DNA of 34,652 bases from an uncultured Pirellulaceae bacterium (GCA_937921995.1 CAKZVF010000072.1:1-34652); one strand, 5' to 3'; shown: positions 23,526 to 32,870, numbered from the stretch's first letter. The notes: generated from the sequence alone by a model not told the origin. A program made the numbers and translations.

Positions 23526-25211
23526 TTATGACTGCACGAAGCTTTCGATCACAGCGAACTTTTCAACGGGGTTGACGAAGGCTCTCTTGAAACCGTCGTA
23601 CTTGCGTTGGAAATATTCAGCGAAGGTAACCGCAAAATCCTCTAGCGGATTTGTTCGTGCGTAAGCCCGGAGGAAGTTGTCGAAATCATCGTTGTAGTAC
23701 CACTTCCCGTCCAGTGATAATCGGTCACCGGATTGTTCGACTTGATCCCAATTACTGATCGCTCGGAACTGGTTGATGTACGGATTCTCGTCGATCGTGT
23801 CGAAATTGTGGGCCAGTTCGTGGTAGACCGTCTCGCGGATACGGTCCTCAAAGTCCTCGAAAAGATTGCGGGTCAGCGCCAAGTAATGACTGTTGTGAAA
23901 GTTGACTCCTAGAATCGGCGAACCGTTACTCGTCTGGATGTTACCCAAACGCACAAACGCCTGGTCGCCTCCATTAGCCAGTTTCAGCAACTGCGCGTCG
24001 CCAGATTCTTGGTGCACGTTTCGAAGGGCTCCGTCGACGGTCTCAATTTCGGCATCGGTCCAACGACCTGCTTGGTAGACCCGATCCGTGGTGATCTGTA
24101 GGTTTGAGACGAAGCTTAAAACCGCGTCCTGAGCCGTAGCGTCGACGACGATGTCAGCGGTTTTACCATTGTTTTGGCTCTGATTGACGAACACCAAAAT
24201 TCGATCGCTGCCAGCCCCGCCAATCAATTGATCGGCAGCATCAATCCCACCGAACAAACCATCAAGTCCCTCGCCGCCATTGAGATAGTCCGCATTGGCA
24301 TCGCCGAAGAGCGAATCATCACCTCCTGCGCCAAAGATACGATCATTGCCGTCGCCGCCGTGGATCACGTCATCACCAGAGCCACCGGTGAGGATGTCGT
24401 TGCCTGCGTCGCCAAAAATCTGGCTCGCTTCGCCGAACAGATCAAAGATGTAATCGCGTCCTTCTCCGCCATGGCTTACGTCATTGCCTTGGTCGCCCAA
24501 AATTAGATCGCTACCGCTGCCGCCATCGAGCGTGTCCGCATCACCGCCGCCGCGCAGCGTATCGTGGCCTTGGTCACCGAAGAGCTGATCTTCCCCGTCA
24601 CCTCCGGCCACAAAATCGTCTCCCCAACCGCCTGAGATCGTGTCGTTGCCATCGAAGCCGAGCAAACGATCGTTTCCATTGCTTCCCGAAATCTGATCAT
24701 CGCCAGCGCCACCATTGACGAAATCGTTGCCGTCTTGGCCGTCCAAGATATCATCGCCATCGAAACCCAGTAGTCGATCGTTGCCGCTACCACCGAACGC
24801 TTCGTCGGCACCTTGCCGGCCGAAGAAAAAATCGTTTCCATTACCGCCGATGAAGGTATCACGCCCGTAACCTCCCAGGCCGATGTCATCGCCGCCATTG
24901 CCATGAAACGTTGATTGACGGTTGGTGATGTTGTTGAATAGATCGTCACCATTGCGGCCGGTGACTTCGATGGAACCAATCGAATCCATCGGGAAGGTCT
25001 CGTTCAGCGTTTGCGAGGGCGTGATCAAACGTGCGGTTATCGAATCGCCACCGGTGGGGGTGACGCGGATGATGTCGTCACCAGAACTTCCGTCGATCAG
25101 AAGCGTACTGCCTTGGAGGGTAATGCTGGCCAGCAGCTTGCGGGGTTCAAGATTGCAATAGCTGAGTGTTTTGTGTGTGGGGCGGCGAGAAGATTTGTTT
25201 TTGCTGGGCAT
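23526..25211 (-). CDS. LEPR-motif RTX-repeat protein with C-terminal HExxH metalloprotease-like domain
   Basis: This is a large exported repeat protein. The N-terminus is basic and then carries LEPRKLLA at 21-28, the planctomycete LEPR motif. Residues about 70-325 are RTX nonapeptides (GGxGNDxhx). Residues about 340-561 form a non-repeat domain with VYHELAHNFD, giving His464, Glu465 and His468 as a zinc site, followed 56 residues later by NPLEDFAVTFAEYF with Glu524 as a likely third ligand. HExxH plus a distant Glu in an EDFA-type motif resembles anthrax lethal factor-like (gluzincin) peptidases rather than the metzincin domain of the RTX protein at 8082-9923. A 10-bp imperfect hairpin lies directly ahead of the start codon. 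It is convergent with the aminotransferase gene. Confidence 0.83.
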   Translation of the reverse strand: MPSKNKSSRRPTHKTLSYCNLEPRKLLASITLQGSTLLIDGSSGDDIIRVTPTGGDSITARLITPSQTLNETFPMDSIGSIEVTGRNGDDLFNNITNRQSTFHGNGGDDIGLGGYGRDTFIGGNGNDFFFGRQGADEAFGGSGNDRLLGFDGDDILDGQDGNDFVNGGAGDDQISGSNGNDRLLGFDGNDTISGGWGDDFVAGGDGEDQLFGDQGHDTLRGGGDADTLDGGSGSDLILGDQGNDVSHGGEGRDYIFDLFGEASQIFGDAGNDILTGGSGDDVIHGGDGNDRIFGAGGDDSLFGDANADYLNGGEGLDGLFGGIDAADQLIGGAGSDRILVFVNQSQNNGKTADIVVDATAQDAVLSFVSNLQITTDRVYQAGRWTDAEIETVDGALRNVHQESGDAQLLKLANGGDQAFVRLGNIQTSNGSPILGVNFHNSHYLALTRNLFEDFEDRIRETVYHELAHNFDTIDENPYINQFRAISNWDQVEQSGDRLSLDGKWYYNDDFDNFLRAYARTNPLEDFAVTFAEYFQRKYDGFKRAFVNPVEKFAVIESFVQS

Positions 25212-25579
25212 GATGGGCTCTGTCTAGAAAAGAGATGACAGAACCCACACTGATTGGAGCGACTGATTTTATAAGCCTTTTTGAGTTGATTTGGCAACAA
25301 TCGAACGAATCGTGTTGCCAGAAGTAACGAACAATACAGTCTTCCGTTGCCAAAGTGCATCATGTGGTTTTTGGGCAACATGGAAATCATTCTTTTCCAG
25401 CGTAGACCACATTTCGTCAACATGATTCAATCGTTTACCGCATCGGGCTTTGGTCGGCGGACAAGGCCACGAATCCAGCACTTCCATTTAACGTGCGAGA
25501 CTGGCGGCAGGTAACTCTGAATTTCAGGTGGCACGCCGCGTTGCGCCCGCGTGTCGATTCAAAATTTGCATCCGGAAAT
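25212..25579. other. Leader and upstream region of the RTX protease gene, no gene seen
   Basis: These 368 bases lie upstream of the reverse RTX gene and after the end of the small reverse gene at 25580. They contain the hairpin GGGCTCTGTC/GACAGAACCC (25215-25246, 9 of 10 pairs), which begins three bases before the start codon on the reverse strand. Short frames here lack any domain or ribosome binding site. I see nothing else. Confidence 0.5.
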
Positions 25580-25861
25580 CTACCGTTTCACCGTCCAGTG
25601 AAAGCGAGCCTGGAAGTCGGCAAAACACTCGTCACAAACCCAATACGAGTCACTGACGGTTTTGTATCCGGTACGATGCACATTCGGTGCGTCAGAATCC
25701 ATGAATTTCGCCCAGCAAAATTCGCAGTGGTCATGATCCGATTGGGGACTGGGTGGAACAAAGTCGGTGCGTTCAAGTTCCGCACGCAGAAGGTGAGCCT
25801 CCTGCCCCTGAAGTCGCCAGTCATCGTCAGCTGGACTTGAATTTGGATTGGGATTGGGCAT
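25580..25861 (-). CDS. Small conserved-looking protein with two CxxC-type motifs
   Basis: This 93-residue protein has no assigned function. The frame is open further upstream to 26152, but that part is antisense to the gene at 25930-26193 and low in conserved features, so I place the start at the ATG at 25861. Seen: a polar Pro/Asn-rich start, the segment DDWRLQGQEAHL, HDHCEFCWAKF with a first CxxC, and YWVCDECFADFQARFHW with a second CxxC. Four cysteines and the nearby His suggest a zinc site. I recall similar DWRL-GQE ... DHCEFCW ... CxxCF proteins of about 100 residues in unrelated bacteria, sometimes near toxin genes, but cannot check this. Confidence 0.7.
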   Translation of the reverse strand: MPNPNPNSSPADDDWRLQGQEAHLLRAELERTDFVPPSPQSDHDHCEFCWAKFMDSDAPNVHRTGYKTVSDSYWVCDECFADFQARFHWTVKR

Positions 25862-25929
25862 TAAAAAATTGTGCGGCCGAAGGTGTCGCGAAGACGTTTT
25901 CTTGTCAATTAGGAAATGAGACCGGAAAA

Positions 25930-26193
25930 CTAAGCATCTGGTTCGCCGTTGTCGCCCGCGAAAGCCGCCCCGCATTTCATGCAATTTGACATTTGCGTCC
26001 CAATGGTACGGATTGCTTGATCGCATCGTGGGCAAACGATTTTTTGCAAGCTGAAATACAGCGACACAAGAAACAATGGAATGCCAACAAATGCGAGTAG
26101 CAGATTGCCGGTGCTGATTCCGTACCCTGCGACGGGCAACCAAACCAACCATCCGCTAAACCAAATTAGGCGACGCCCAAATCGTGACTTCAT
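25930..26193 (-). CDS. Small membrane protein with zinc-ribbon-like C-terminus
   Basis: This 87-residue protein has no assigned function. It has two adjacent hydrophobic segments (about residues 9-25 and 29-46), a likely membrane hairpin, then CPRC and CMKC pairs separated by about 16 residues, a zinc-ribbon pattern. The ATG at 26193 follows an A-rich leader (GAAGAAACAAAA). The small CxxC protein gene follows 68 bases downstream on the same strand, so the two may be co-transcribed. Composition and motif order make it a credible gene. Confidence 0.65.
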   Translation of the reverse strand: MKSRFGRRLIWFSGWLVWLPVAGYGISTGNLLLAFVGIPLFLVSLYFSLQKIVCPRCDQAIRTIGTQMSNCMKCGAAFAGDNGEPDA

Positions 26194-26610
26194 TTTTGTT
26201 TCTTCAGTTTCAAGAGGTCGTCCAATGAAAGGTTTAGGACACCGCTACCTAAGCTAAGCGCGCGACGCCTGAACTTTCAAAGATCGTACCAAGGCCAAGA
26301 CCCGTTGCCAAACAGCCAAGGTGTGCCAATCTTGGAAAATCCACGTTGGCCGCCAGATGAGTTTCGTATTGGCAAATTTAATTAAGGCAACCAAAGCTCC
26401 ACGATCGCCGCGCGGAAAGATTTGCTACTGGGGAGCGTTTGTTCGGCAAATCCTCTCCGCCGCCGGTAGAATCGACTTACCCTTTTCTTCAAACCGCTAT
26501 AGAGAATCGCGAGATTTGTTTCGCGACGCGGGAACTACAGTGAAATGCTCAGCCGATCCGCGGAAGAATCGACCGCGCTAAAATCCCCCAATAGATGCCG
26601 ATAAATAACA
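26194..26610. other. Intergenic region between divergent genes
   Basis: This 417-base stretch must carry the promoters for the small membrane protein (reverse) and the sulfatase (forward). A forward frame of 86 codons at 26321-26581 has a basic, motif-free translation and no ribosome binding site, and I do not call it. No clear promoter pair or dyad was seen. Confidence 0.5.
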
Positions 26611-28053
26611 ATGGGAAACAAGATGAAATTCAAACTACTACTCGCAATCGCTCTGACGGCGGCTTGTCTGGCCCACACATTCGCCGATGCTGCCAATGGC
26701 GAAGAGGCGGCAGAAGCCAGCCCCAATATCGTTGTCATTTTGTGTGATGATCTTGGATATGGAGATATTGAGTGTTATGGCCATCCCCATATCAAGACGC
26801 CACATTTGAATAAATTGGCGGCCGAAGGCATCCGGTTTACTAACTTCTATTCGGCCGCGCCGGTTTGCTCTCCGTCGCGTGTAGGGCTGTTGACCGGACG
26901 CAGTCCCAATCGAGCCGGTGTTTACGACTTTATTCCTGGAGGTCGCGACATCTACATGCGGGCCTCGGAAGTCACCATCCCGCAACTTTTGAAAGAAGCC
27001 GGTTATGCAACCTGCATGTCGGGGAAGTGGCACTGCAACGGAAAATTCAACTCCGCGAATCAGCCTCAGCCGGATGCTGCCGGTTTTGATCATTGGTTTG
27101 GAACGCAAAACAACGCCAGCCCCTCCCACGAAAACCCCAAAAACTTTGTCCGCAACGGAGAGAAGGTTGGTCCGCTGGAAGGATATAGCTGTCAATTGGT
27201 GGTGGACGAGGCGGTGACGTGGCTGAAAGGGCAGCAAACAAAATCTCCCAAGCAGCCGTTTTTTATGTACGTGGCCTTTCACGAACCGCACGAACCGGTC
27301 GCCTCCCCCAAAGATCTGGTCGAACAATACAGTTCAGTATCCGGCAGTGGCAACGAGGCCCAGTACTTTGCGAACGTAGCCAACGTGGACGTGGCCGTCG
27401 GTCGACTATTGGCGACGCTCAAAGCGCTGAACGTCGACGAAAACACGTTGGTTGTGTTCACGTCCGACAATGGGCCTGAGACACTGCATCGTTATAGCCG
27501 GGCGAAGAATTCGTTTGGTCGAGCGACGCCGCTTCGAGGGATGAAGTTGTGGACGACTGATGCTGGGTTTCGCGTTGCCGGAATCATGCGATGGCCAGGT
27601 AAGATCAAATCAGGGCAGGTGGTGAACCATCCTGTTTCGTCGCTGGATTTTCTGCCGACGTTTTGTGAGATCGCAGGAGCCGCGCCGCCGGAGGATTTGG
27701 AGTTGGATGGCAGCAATTTCTTGCCCGTGTTTGAGAACAAGGCACTCGTCCGCGCCAAACCGCTACTGTGGATTTTTTACAATGCGTTAAACGAACGGCG
27801 GGTCGCGATGCGCGACGGCGATTGGAAGGTTTTGGCCAAGCTGAACATCGAAAAGGCGGTTAATGTGACCAAAGAAAATGAGGCCGAGGTCAAGGCGGCG
27901 GAGTTGTCTGATTTTCAGATTTTTAAGATCACTGAAGATGTAGGCGAGAGCAAGGATCTGTCGTTGGTGATGCCTGAGAAGCTGGCCGAACTCAAGCAAC
28001 GGCTGATGGCGAATTACAAAGAACTGTTGGACGGTTCTCATATATGGAAATAA
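26611..28053 (+). CDS. Type I (formylglycine) sulfatase
   Basis: This is a secreted S1-family sulfatase. Counting from ATG 26611: signal peptide about residues 5-26, metal site CDDLGYGD with Asp46/Asp47, formylglycine motif CSPSR with Cys86, GKWHC after an MSG segment, the HEPHEP histidine motif and TSDNGPE. The ATG at 26623 (MKFKLLLAIA) is an alternative start with a GGGA six bases ahead and an equally good signal peptide. The ETLHRYSRAKNSFG segment and LRGMKLWTTDAGFRVAGIMRWPG follow, as in arylsulfatases of polysaccharide-degrading bacteria. Another sulfatase gene begins 167 bases downstream, with repeat sequence between. The substrate is unknown. Confidence 0.93.
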   Translation: MGNKMKFKLLLAIALTAACLAHTFADAANGEEAAEASPNIVVILCDDLGYGDIECYGHPHIKTPHLNKLAAEGIRFTNFYSAAPVCSPSRVGLLTGRSPNRAGVYDFIPGGRDIYMRASEVTIPQLLKEAGYATCMSGKWHCNGKFNSANQPQPDAAGFDHWFGTQNNASPSHENPKNFVRNGEKVGPLEGYSCQLVVDEAVTWLKGQQTKSPKQPFFMYVAFHEPHEPVASPKDLVEQYSSVSGSGNEAQYFANVANVDVAVGRLLATLKALNVDENTLVVFTSDNGPETLHRYSRAKNSFGRATPLRGMKLWTTDAGFRVAGIMRWPGKIKSGQVVNHPVSSLDFLPTFCEIAGAAPPEDLELDGSNFLPVFENKALVRAKPLLWIFYNALNERRVAMRDGDWKVLAKLNIEKAVNVTKENEAEVKAAELSDFQIFKITEDVGESKDLSLVMPEKLAELKQRLMANYKELLDGSHIWK

Positions 28054-28154
28054 AGTAGTAGCTTCGGTTTGAAACTTTAGGGTTAGAGTAGTTGACGAGA
28101 GGCAACGAGTCCGGCCCCTGGTTTTCCCTTTGGTTCCGCAGTGCATCGTGGAAT

Positions 28155-28186
28155 GCAGCTGCTGGATTCGTAACCTCATCCACTAC
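28155..28186. repeat. Intergenic repeat ending ATCCACTAC, copy 2
   Basis: It matches 8021-8052 at 27 of 32 positions and shares the end ATCCACTAC. The start of the intergenic segment at 28055 reads GTAGTAGCTTCGGTT, a weak inverted counterpart, so the whole of 28055-28186 may be one degenerate foldback element. Confidence 0.5.
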
Positions 28187-28220
28187 CTTGCAATTTAGAC
28201 ATAACGCTTAGAAAGCGACT

Positions 28221-29645
28221 ATGAATTTTCAATTGAAAACATATCCCATCATTTTCTTAGTCATCTTGGCGATTCCCTTGCCGGAACCTGCCAACGCAGA
28301 TGATCGTTCTGCATCGCCCAATGTGATCATGCTGATGAGCGACGATCAAGGTTGGGGCGACGTGGGCTTCAACGGCAACGACGTCGTGAAGACGCCGAAC
28401 CTTGACGCGATGGCGGCAGAGGGAGTGCGTTTTGATCGCTTCTACGCCGCCGCGCCGTTGTGTTCGCCAACACGCGGAAGCTGTCTGACGGGCCGCTATC
28501 CATTTCGCTACGGCATCCTTGCCGCTCACACCGGTGGCATGCGTGTTGGCGAGACCACGATCGCTGAAATGCTCAAGAAGAAGGGGTATTCAGCGGGCAT
28601 GTTTGGTAAGTGGCACATCGGGTGGGTGAAACACGATGAGGTTGGTACGCGCGGATTCTATTCGCCTCCGTCACATCATGGTTTCGACGAGTATTTTGCG
28701 ACGACCAGCGCCGTACCGACGTGGGACCCTACGATGACGCCAGCGGATTGGAATAGTTGGGGCGGCGATCCCGGCGGGCCATGGAAAGGCGGATTTCCGT
28801 ATGTCCACAACGGTGAACTGGTCAAAGAAAATCTATCCGGTGATGACAGCCGCGTTATTATGGATCGTGTCATCCCATTCATCGAAGCCAATAAAGCAAA
28901 ACCCTTTCTGGCAACGGTTTGGTTTCACACGCCCCATGAACCGGTGGTCGCGGGCGAGGAATTTAAAAAGCTCTACCCCGATTTGGATGACAAAAAGAAG
29001 AATCTCTACGGTTGTATCACGGCCATGGACCAGCAGATTGGTCGTCTTAGGGAGAAGCTCCGAGAGTTGGGCATCGAGCGAAACACGGTGATCTTTTTCT
29101 GCAGTGACAACGGACCGGCTGATGGACTGGCGAAAAAAGGCATCGCGTCCGCGGGGCCTTTCAAAGGCCACAAGCACCAGATGTATGAAGGGGGACTTTT
29201 GGTTCCCGCCTGTGCCGTGTGGCCGAGCGTAATTCCTTCGGGAACGTCAACCGAAGTCCGCTGCAGCACGGTGGATTTCCTGCCAACGGTGGCGGCGATC
29301 GTTGGGAATTCGAAGAAGAAGAAGGACGCTCGACCCATCGATGGAATTGATCTGCTGCCCGTGATTCGCGGCGAAGTCCAGCAACGCGGGCAAAGCCTTT
29401 TCTTTGGCTATCGCAGATTGAAAAAAGGCGTCGATGGCAAAGCGATCATTTCAGGTGACTGGAAACTGCTTCAGGAAGCCAAAAAGAAGGGGCGCTGGCG
29501 TCTGTATGATCTGGCCAAAGACCCGCACGAGCAAAACGACCTCGCTGCTGAAATGCCAGAACAGACCGATCGGCTTCGTAAGCAGTTGGAAGAACTCGAA
29601 ACCAGTTGCCAATTAAGTCGTGATGGTGCTGATTACCGATATTGA
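28221..29645 (+). CDS. Type I (formylglycine) sulfatase
   Basis: This is a secreted S1-family sulfatase. The signal peptide spans about residues 6-26 (NANADD-like cleavage after PANA). The metal site is SDDQGWGD with Asp41/Asp42, the formylglycine motif is LCSPTR with Cys81, followed by GKWHIGW, the TPHEPV histidine motif and CSDNGP. The GWGDVGFNGN segment and the later MYEGGLLVPACAVWPS place it in a different subgroup from the sulfatase just upstream. Length 474. It probably works with the preceding sulfatase on a sulfated glycan (inference from adjacency). Confidence 0.93.
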   Translation: MNFQLKTYPIIFLVILAIPLPEPANADDRSASPNVIMLMSDDQGWGDVGFNGNDVVKTPNLDAMAAEGVRFDRFYAAAPLCSPTRGSCLTGRYPFRYGILAAHTGGMRVGETTIAEMLKKKGYSAGMFGKWHIGWVKHDEVGTRGFYSPPSHHGFDEYFATTSAVPTWDPTMTPADWNSWGGDPGGPWKGGFPYVHNGELVKENLSGDDSRVIMDRVIPFIEANKAKPFLATVWFHTPHEPVVAGEEFKKLYPDLDDKKKNLYGCITAMDQQIGRLREKLRELGIERNTVIFFCSDNGPADGLAKKGIASAGPFKGHKHQMYEGGLLVPACAVWPSVIPSGTSTEVRCSTVDFLPTVAAIVGNSKKKKDARPIDGIDLLPVIRGEVQQRGQSLFFGYRRLKKGVDGKAIISGDWKLLQEAKKKGRWRLYDLAKDPHEQNDLAAEMPEQTDRLRKQLEELETSCQLSRDGADYRY

Positions 29646-29839
29646 AAGTGGTTTACTTCTGCGTGTTAGGATCAGCCGCTGGCGACTTTTTTGCGAAGGC
29701 GCAGGAATTGGCCACGCAAAATAGAAGGTGCAAACGCGTGCTTTATTAACGAAGCCTAAATTTTCACGCGATACATCCCGCTGGATACTCCGCCGTGTCG
29801 GCGGCAAAGGAACTGTTCAAGGTAAAGAAGCTAACAAAA

Positions 29840-29880
29840 CAAGAAGGCCTGCTTTCGGTCGTAGAAAGCAGGCCTTCTTG
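29840..29880 (-). terminator. Strong intrinsic terminator of the DUF1559/lipoprotein operon
   Basis: A perfect 17-bp stem (29840-29856 with 29864-29880, CAAGAAGGCCTGCTTTC and its complement) around a 7-base loop. On the reverse strand it is followed by TTTTGTTAG. It stands 27 bases after the lipoprotein stop. It could also stop forward read-through from the sulfatase gene. Confidence 0.85.
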
Positions 29881-29906
29881 AGGAGTTCAGTTGTCGCTTG
29901 AGGGGC

Positions 29907-30308
29907 TCAAGGGGCCATTTTTAGTTCCGTAGAGTTCTCTCCTTCTTTGATCGTTACTGAGAAACCGCTGGTTTTCTGATCTCGATATTTCTGCGGTATC
30001 CTTTCGTCGAACGGTTCGTTAACTGCTTCCCCTGTGGTCCGTTGCATTACACCGATGTTGTAGGTGCCCAGCGGCATTTCTTTGATCTTAAACTCCCCTT
30101 GGTCGTTAACCTTTCCACCCATTGCGCGTTTGGAAACGGGGTCGTAGAGTGAAACAACACAGTCACCCACTAATTCCTCTCCATTGGACACAGTACCTGA
30201 TAGGTTCCCCGTCGGAGGCCCACTATCCCCGCATCCGACAAGTGCGGGGATGGTGAGTAAGATTGTAAAAAAACAGAGTGAACGACATTTCTGAACAAAA
30301 CAAGACAC
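29907..30308 (-). CDS. Small lipoprotein with carboxypeptidase-regulatory-like beta domain
   Basis: This is a typical planctomycete lipoprotein of about 133 residues. I chose the GTG at 30308 because GGAG stands 8 bases before it; a GTG at 30323 adds five residues. The lipobox ALVGC marks the lipidated cysteine. The rest is one Ig-like/carboxypeptidase-regulatory fold: GNLSGTVSNGEELVGDCVVSLYDP, then a strand pattern VNDQGEFKIKEMPLGTYNIGV. Genes like this often follow a DUF1559 gene, as here, 57-72 bases downstream. It probably sits in the cell envelope. The role is unknown. Confidence 0.82.
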   Translation of the reverse strand: MSCFVQKCRSLCFFTILLTIPALVGCGDSGPPTGNLSGTVSNGEELVGDCVVSLYDPVSKRAMGGKVNDQGEFKIKEMPLGTYNIGVMQRTTGEAVNEPFDERIPQKYRDQKTSGFSVTIKEGENSTELKMAP

Positions 30309-30380
30309 AAACAACTCCAACACAGTGAATTAAAAAAACGGATTCACACTTAACGGCAAAGCCGTGCTGCGGCAACGAGG

Positions 30381-31412
30381 TTACTGAATAACACTCACAA
30401 CATTTCCGTCATCACGATCGGCTAGATTAAACAAAATCTCAAGCGACGTATCTTCGGAGAGGAATTGCACAGATCCATCAGCAACGCCAACATGTGCGCC
30501 ACCAGGATGTGCCGATATGATGGGGCGGTTAGGGCCGGTGTTGCCCATGGAACCGACAGCGGCGGTGGCCGATCTCATGTTAATTGGATGCCTGACAGTC
30601 GTAAGGTTGAATCGACGACCATTGTTATTGCCCTTCGTTCCCATGTTGAAACCGTGATTTGAATCAGACCGACCGTCCAACATTTCACCGTCGTCACCGA
30701 TCAACCAATCAGATTGTTCACCGAGCAATATTGTGTTCGAAGAACCATCAGGAATTTGCCCAAACGTAACGGTAGTCTCATTTACACCTCTGGCTGGCTG
30801 TAAAAGAATTCCGCCAGCACTGTCGATGCCGTTTTCGTCTCCCGGCTCGGCCGAGATATGCTCTGAGGATCCAGTGATTCCGGCATAACAAGGCGACATA
30901 CCTGTCACCCCGCCTTCTTCACCCAAGCTGTCCCCCATTACTTTAGCGGTATAAGTGACGGGAAAATCAGGCATGCTTGACGATGGGCATTTCAAGAAAG
31001 GAATCAGTACGCCCCTAAGCACTTCTCTGTTAACCATACCCGGGCCGCCGGTATGACCAGTCCAGCCACCACCTTCATTGCTGTAGAGACTGCTCAGATT
31101 GCCCTGCTCTAAAAAGGGTAACATGGCAATCCAGTAGGAATTTCCCCAGTTGTTACTCGTATCAGGATGTTGGAGCCAAAAGTTGCCCGGAGGAAATGAA
31201 GAATGGGCGGATTCATAGTTATGTGCCGCCAGAACATTTTGCCTTACATTGTTGGCACATTCCGTCCGCCGCGCCGCTTCGCGTACTTGCTGTACCGCTG
31301 GAAGTAACATTCCGATCAAAATACCGATGATGGCAATCACCACCAGCAGTTCTACCAATGTGAAACCAGTCCGGCGAACTCGCCAGGAGTGATTTTTCGA
31401 AGAAGCATTCAC
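30381..31412 (-). CDS. DUF1559-family protein with prepilin-type N-terminus
   Basis: This is a member of the large planctomycete DUF1559 family. The N-terminus RRTGFTLVELLVVIAIIGILIGMLLPAVQQVREAARR is a type IV prepilin cleavage/methylation signal and pseudopilin helix, processed after Gly. The C-terminus carries the family signature H-x9-DG in ISAHPGGAHVGVADGSVQF. It is 343 residues, a normal size. GAGGGA precedes the ATG by 7-8 bases. It is the first gene of a two-gene operon with the lipoprotein and ends at the strong terminator at 29840-29880. The proposed role is in pilus-like or envelope structures, but function is not established. Confidence 0.93.
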   Translation of the reverse strand: MNASSKNHSWRVRRTGFTLVELLVVIAIIGILIGMLLPAVQQVREAARRTECANNVRQNVLAAHNYESAHSSFPPGNFWLQHPDTSNNWGNSYWIAMLPFLEQGNLSSLYSNEGGGWTGHTGGPGMVNREVLRGVLIPFLKCPSSSMPDFPVTYTAKVMGDSLGEEGGVTGMSPCYAGITGSSEHISAEPGDENGIDSAGGILLQPARGVNETTVTFGQIPDGSSNTILLGEQSDWLIGDDGEMLDGRSDSNHGFNMGTKGNNNGRRFNLTTVRHPINMRSATAAVGSMGNTGPNRPIISAHPGGAHVGVADGSVQFLSEDTSLEILFNLADRDDGNVVSVIQ

Positions 31413-31991
31413 AATTCCCTCGGCAAATTAAAACTAGGAAAAAAATATAGATATCCGGTAGCGACAAAACCCATTGAATTTATGGACATACGCCAATTAG
31501 AAAATAATAGCGACATAAGCCTGTTAGTCAGTCAAAATTGCTCAAAAAAGGAAAATTAACGGTGCGCAAGGGCAGCTTTCGCCACACTTGAGCTGCTTTG
31601 ATTCCCTTCTTAGCCGAGAAGTTACTCTATTTGGGAAGGCCAAACTTGTAACGCCTTCACAGCCCCAAGCTTTCACGCTTTTTCTAGGTCTGGTGGCATC
31701 CATTTATGGCCGGGCGAAAGTACCGCACCACGGGCGCTCGCTGCACGTCCCCAATAGACTGTTGACAAAGTAAAGTCGCGGGCCTGCCGCTTTCGAGTTC
31801 GCCAGTGAGGTTGACCGTCGCTTAACCGCACTGCTCGTTTTTTATGTCGGTAATCAGGCACTTAGATTATCAACGCTGTTTGCGATGAGGTTTTTGGTTT
31901 ACCAACATTTCTTCTGTTAGTTAAGTATTCCCGCGGGTAGACTGTGCCCGCTTGCCGGTACCAATTACTTTTCTCGGAAGGACTTAAAAAG
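31413..31991. other. Intergenic region between divergent genes
   Basis: This 579-base stretch separates the reverse DUF1559 gene and the interrupted forward gene. The part next to DUF1559 is AT-rich and should hold its promoter. A short hairpin GCAGCT/AGCTGC lies at 31572-31596. The middle part is of different, more GC-rich composition (about 31670-31850) with no homology I recognise; frames there on both strands are short and arginine-rich, so I call no gene. GGAAGGA at 31976-31982 is the ribosome binding site of the next gene. Confidence 0.5.
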
Positions 31992-32870
31992 ATGATACGA
32001 GATTTTGTCTATACGATGACCTATACAGCGTTTGCCTTGCTCGTGCTTGCGACGAACTCGAATGCTCAAGTTATTACTGCTTTCAGCAACGACTTTGAAG
32101 ATGGTGATTTGATCGCGGAGGTTGGGTCAATGGATCTGGTCGCTGATACTGCGATCCCATTTATTGTTCCAGTGAGCGGCGCTCCTGACGCGATAAACGG
32201 GAACAATGTTGTTTTGATCGATCTAAATCAGACGACAGCGATGCAACTGGACCTAACGTTGAACCTAACCAACACGTTATCACTTACCGATGGCAATACC
32301 GTCAGCTTAGATTTCGATGTCGCTGCTCGCAGGGTCAACGGAATTCAAAAAACGATCCACGTCGATGCCGTAGATTCCAATGGAAATATTGTCATGCGCT
32401 TCGTGCTTGGCGATGTCGGCTCATTCGGCAATAGTAACGCTGACCGGCAACGACCTGGTTATGCCACTCGCGCTGACGGACGCTTAATCTTCGGAAGCCC
32501 TCCAGGCAGCTACTGGTATGGATCAGATACCACTCCCGATGAATTTAATGCACCTAAAGATGTGCACATGTCTCTGACCATCGGCGCATCGAGCTTCGAC
32601 TTTTCGACCGCGAATCAAGTGGGCGTGGCGTTCGATGCCACTGGAGTAAGCAATTACGAACCTGTCGTGTCTACCGACGTTGCAGCAATCAGATTAACGA
32701 CGCCTTTTACTGGCTTTGGAATGTACTTTGACAATCTCAAAGTTGAGGGTGTTGTTGCTGTCGATACCGGTGTGCTAAAGGGCGATGTTGATTTGGGCGG
32801 TGACGTCAATTTTTTGGCTCTTCGGAAGAATTTGTGGGTTGGTTTTAGCTTTATCCCCAATTGTAGTTGA
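31992..32870 (+). pseudogene. Secreted beta-sandwich protein cut by an IS element before its dockerin-like end
   Basis: The start ATG at 31992 follows GGAAGGA by 9 bases and gives a signal peptide (MIRDFVYTMTYTAFALLVLATNSNA). The body is beta-rich: SNDFEDGDL near the start, VSLDFDVAARR in the middle, FTGFGMYFDNLKVEG near the end, like secreted PEP-type or LamG-like planctomycete proteins. It then reads LKGDVDLGGDVNF, the first calcium loop of a dockerin-like repeat that normally continues for 60-100 residues. The ISL3 left end begins at 32816, and the last 18 residues (ALRKNLWVGFSFIPNCS and stop) come from the element. The protein is therefore truncated by about one domain and may still be made. 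Confidence 0.78.

Noticed and set aside
25862-26152. N-terminal extension of the small CxxC protein
   Set aside because: It overlaps the zinc-ribbon membrane protein gene in another frame and is Arg-rich without pattern; the ATG at 25861 fits the conserved part.
26321-26581. Forward frame of 86 codons ahead of the sulfatase
   Set aside because: Basic, motif-free translation with no ribosome binding site; more likely upstream region of the sulfatase.
31588-31861. Two overlapping short frames on opposite strands in the region before the interrupted gene
   Set aside because: Both are about 60 codons, Arg-rich, and show no ribosome binding site or domain.
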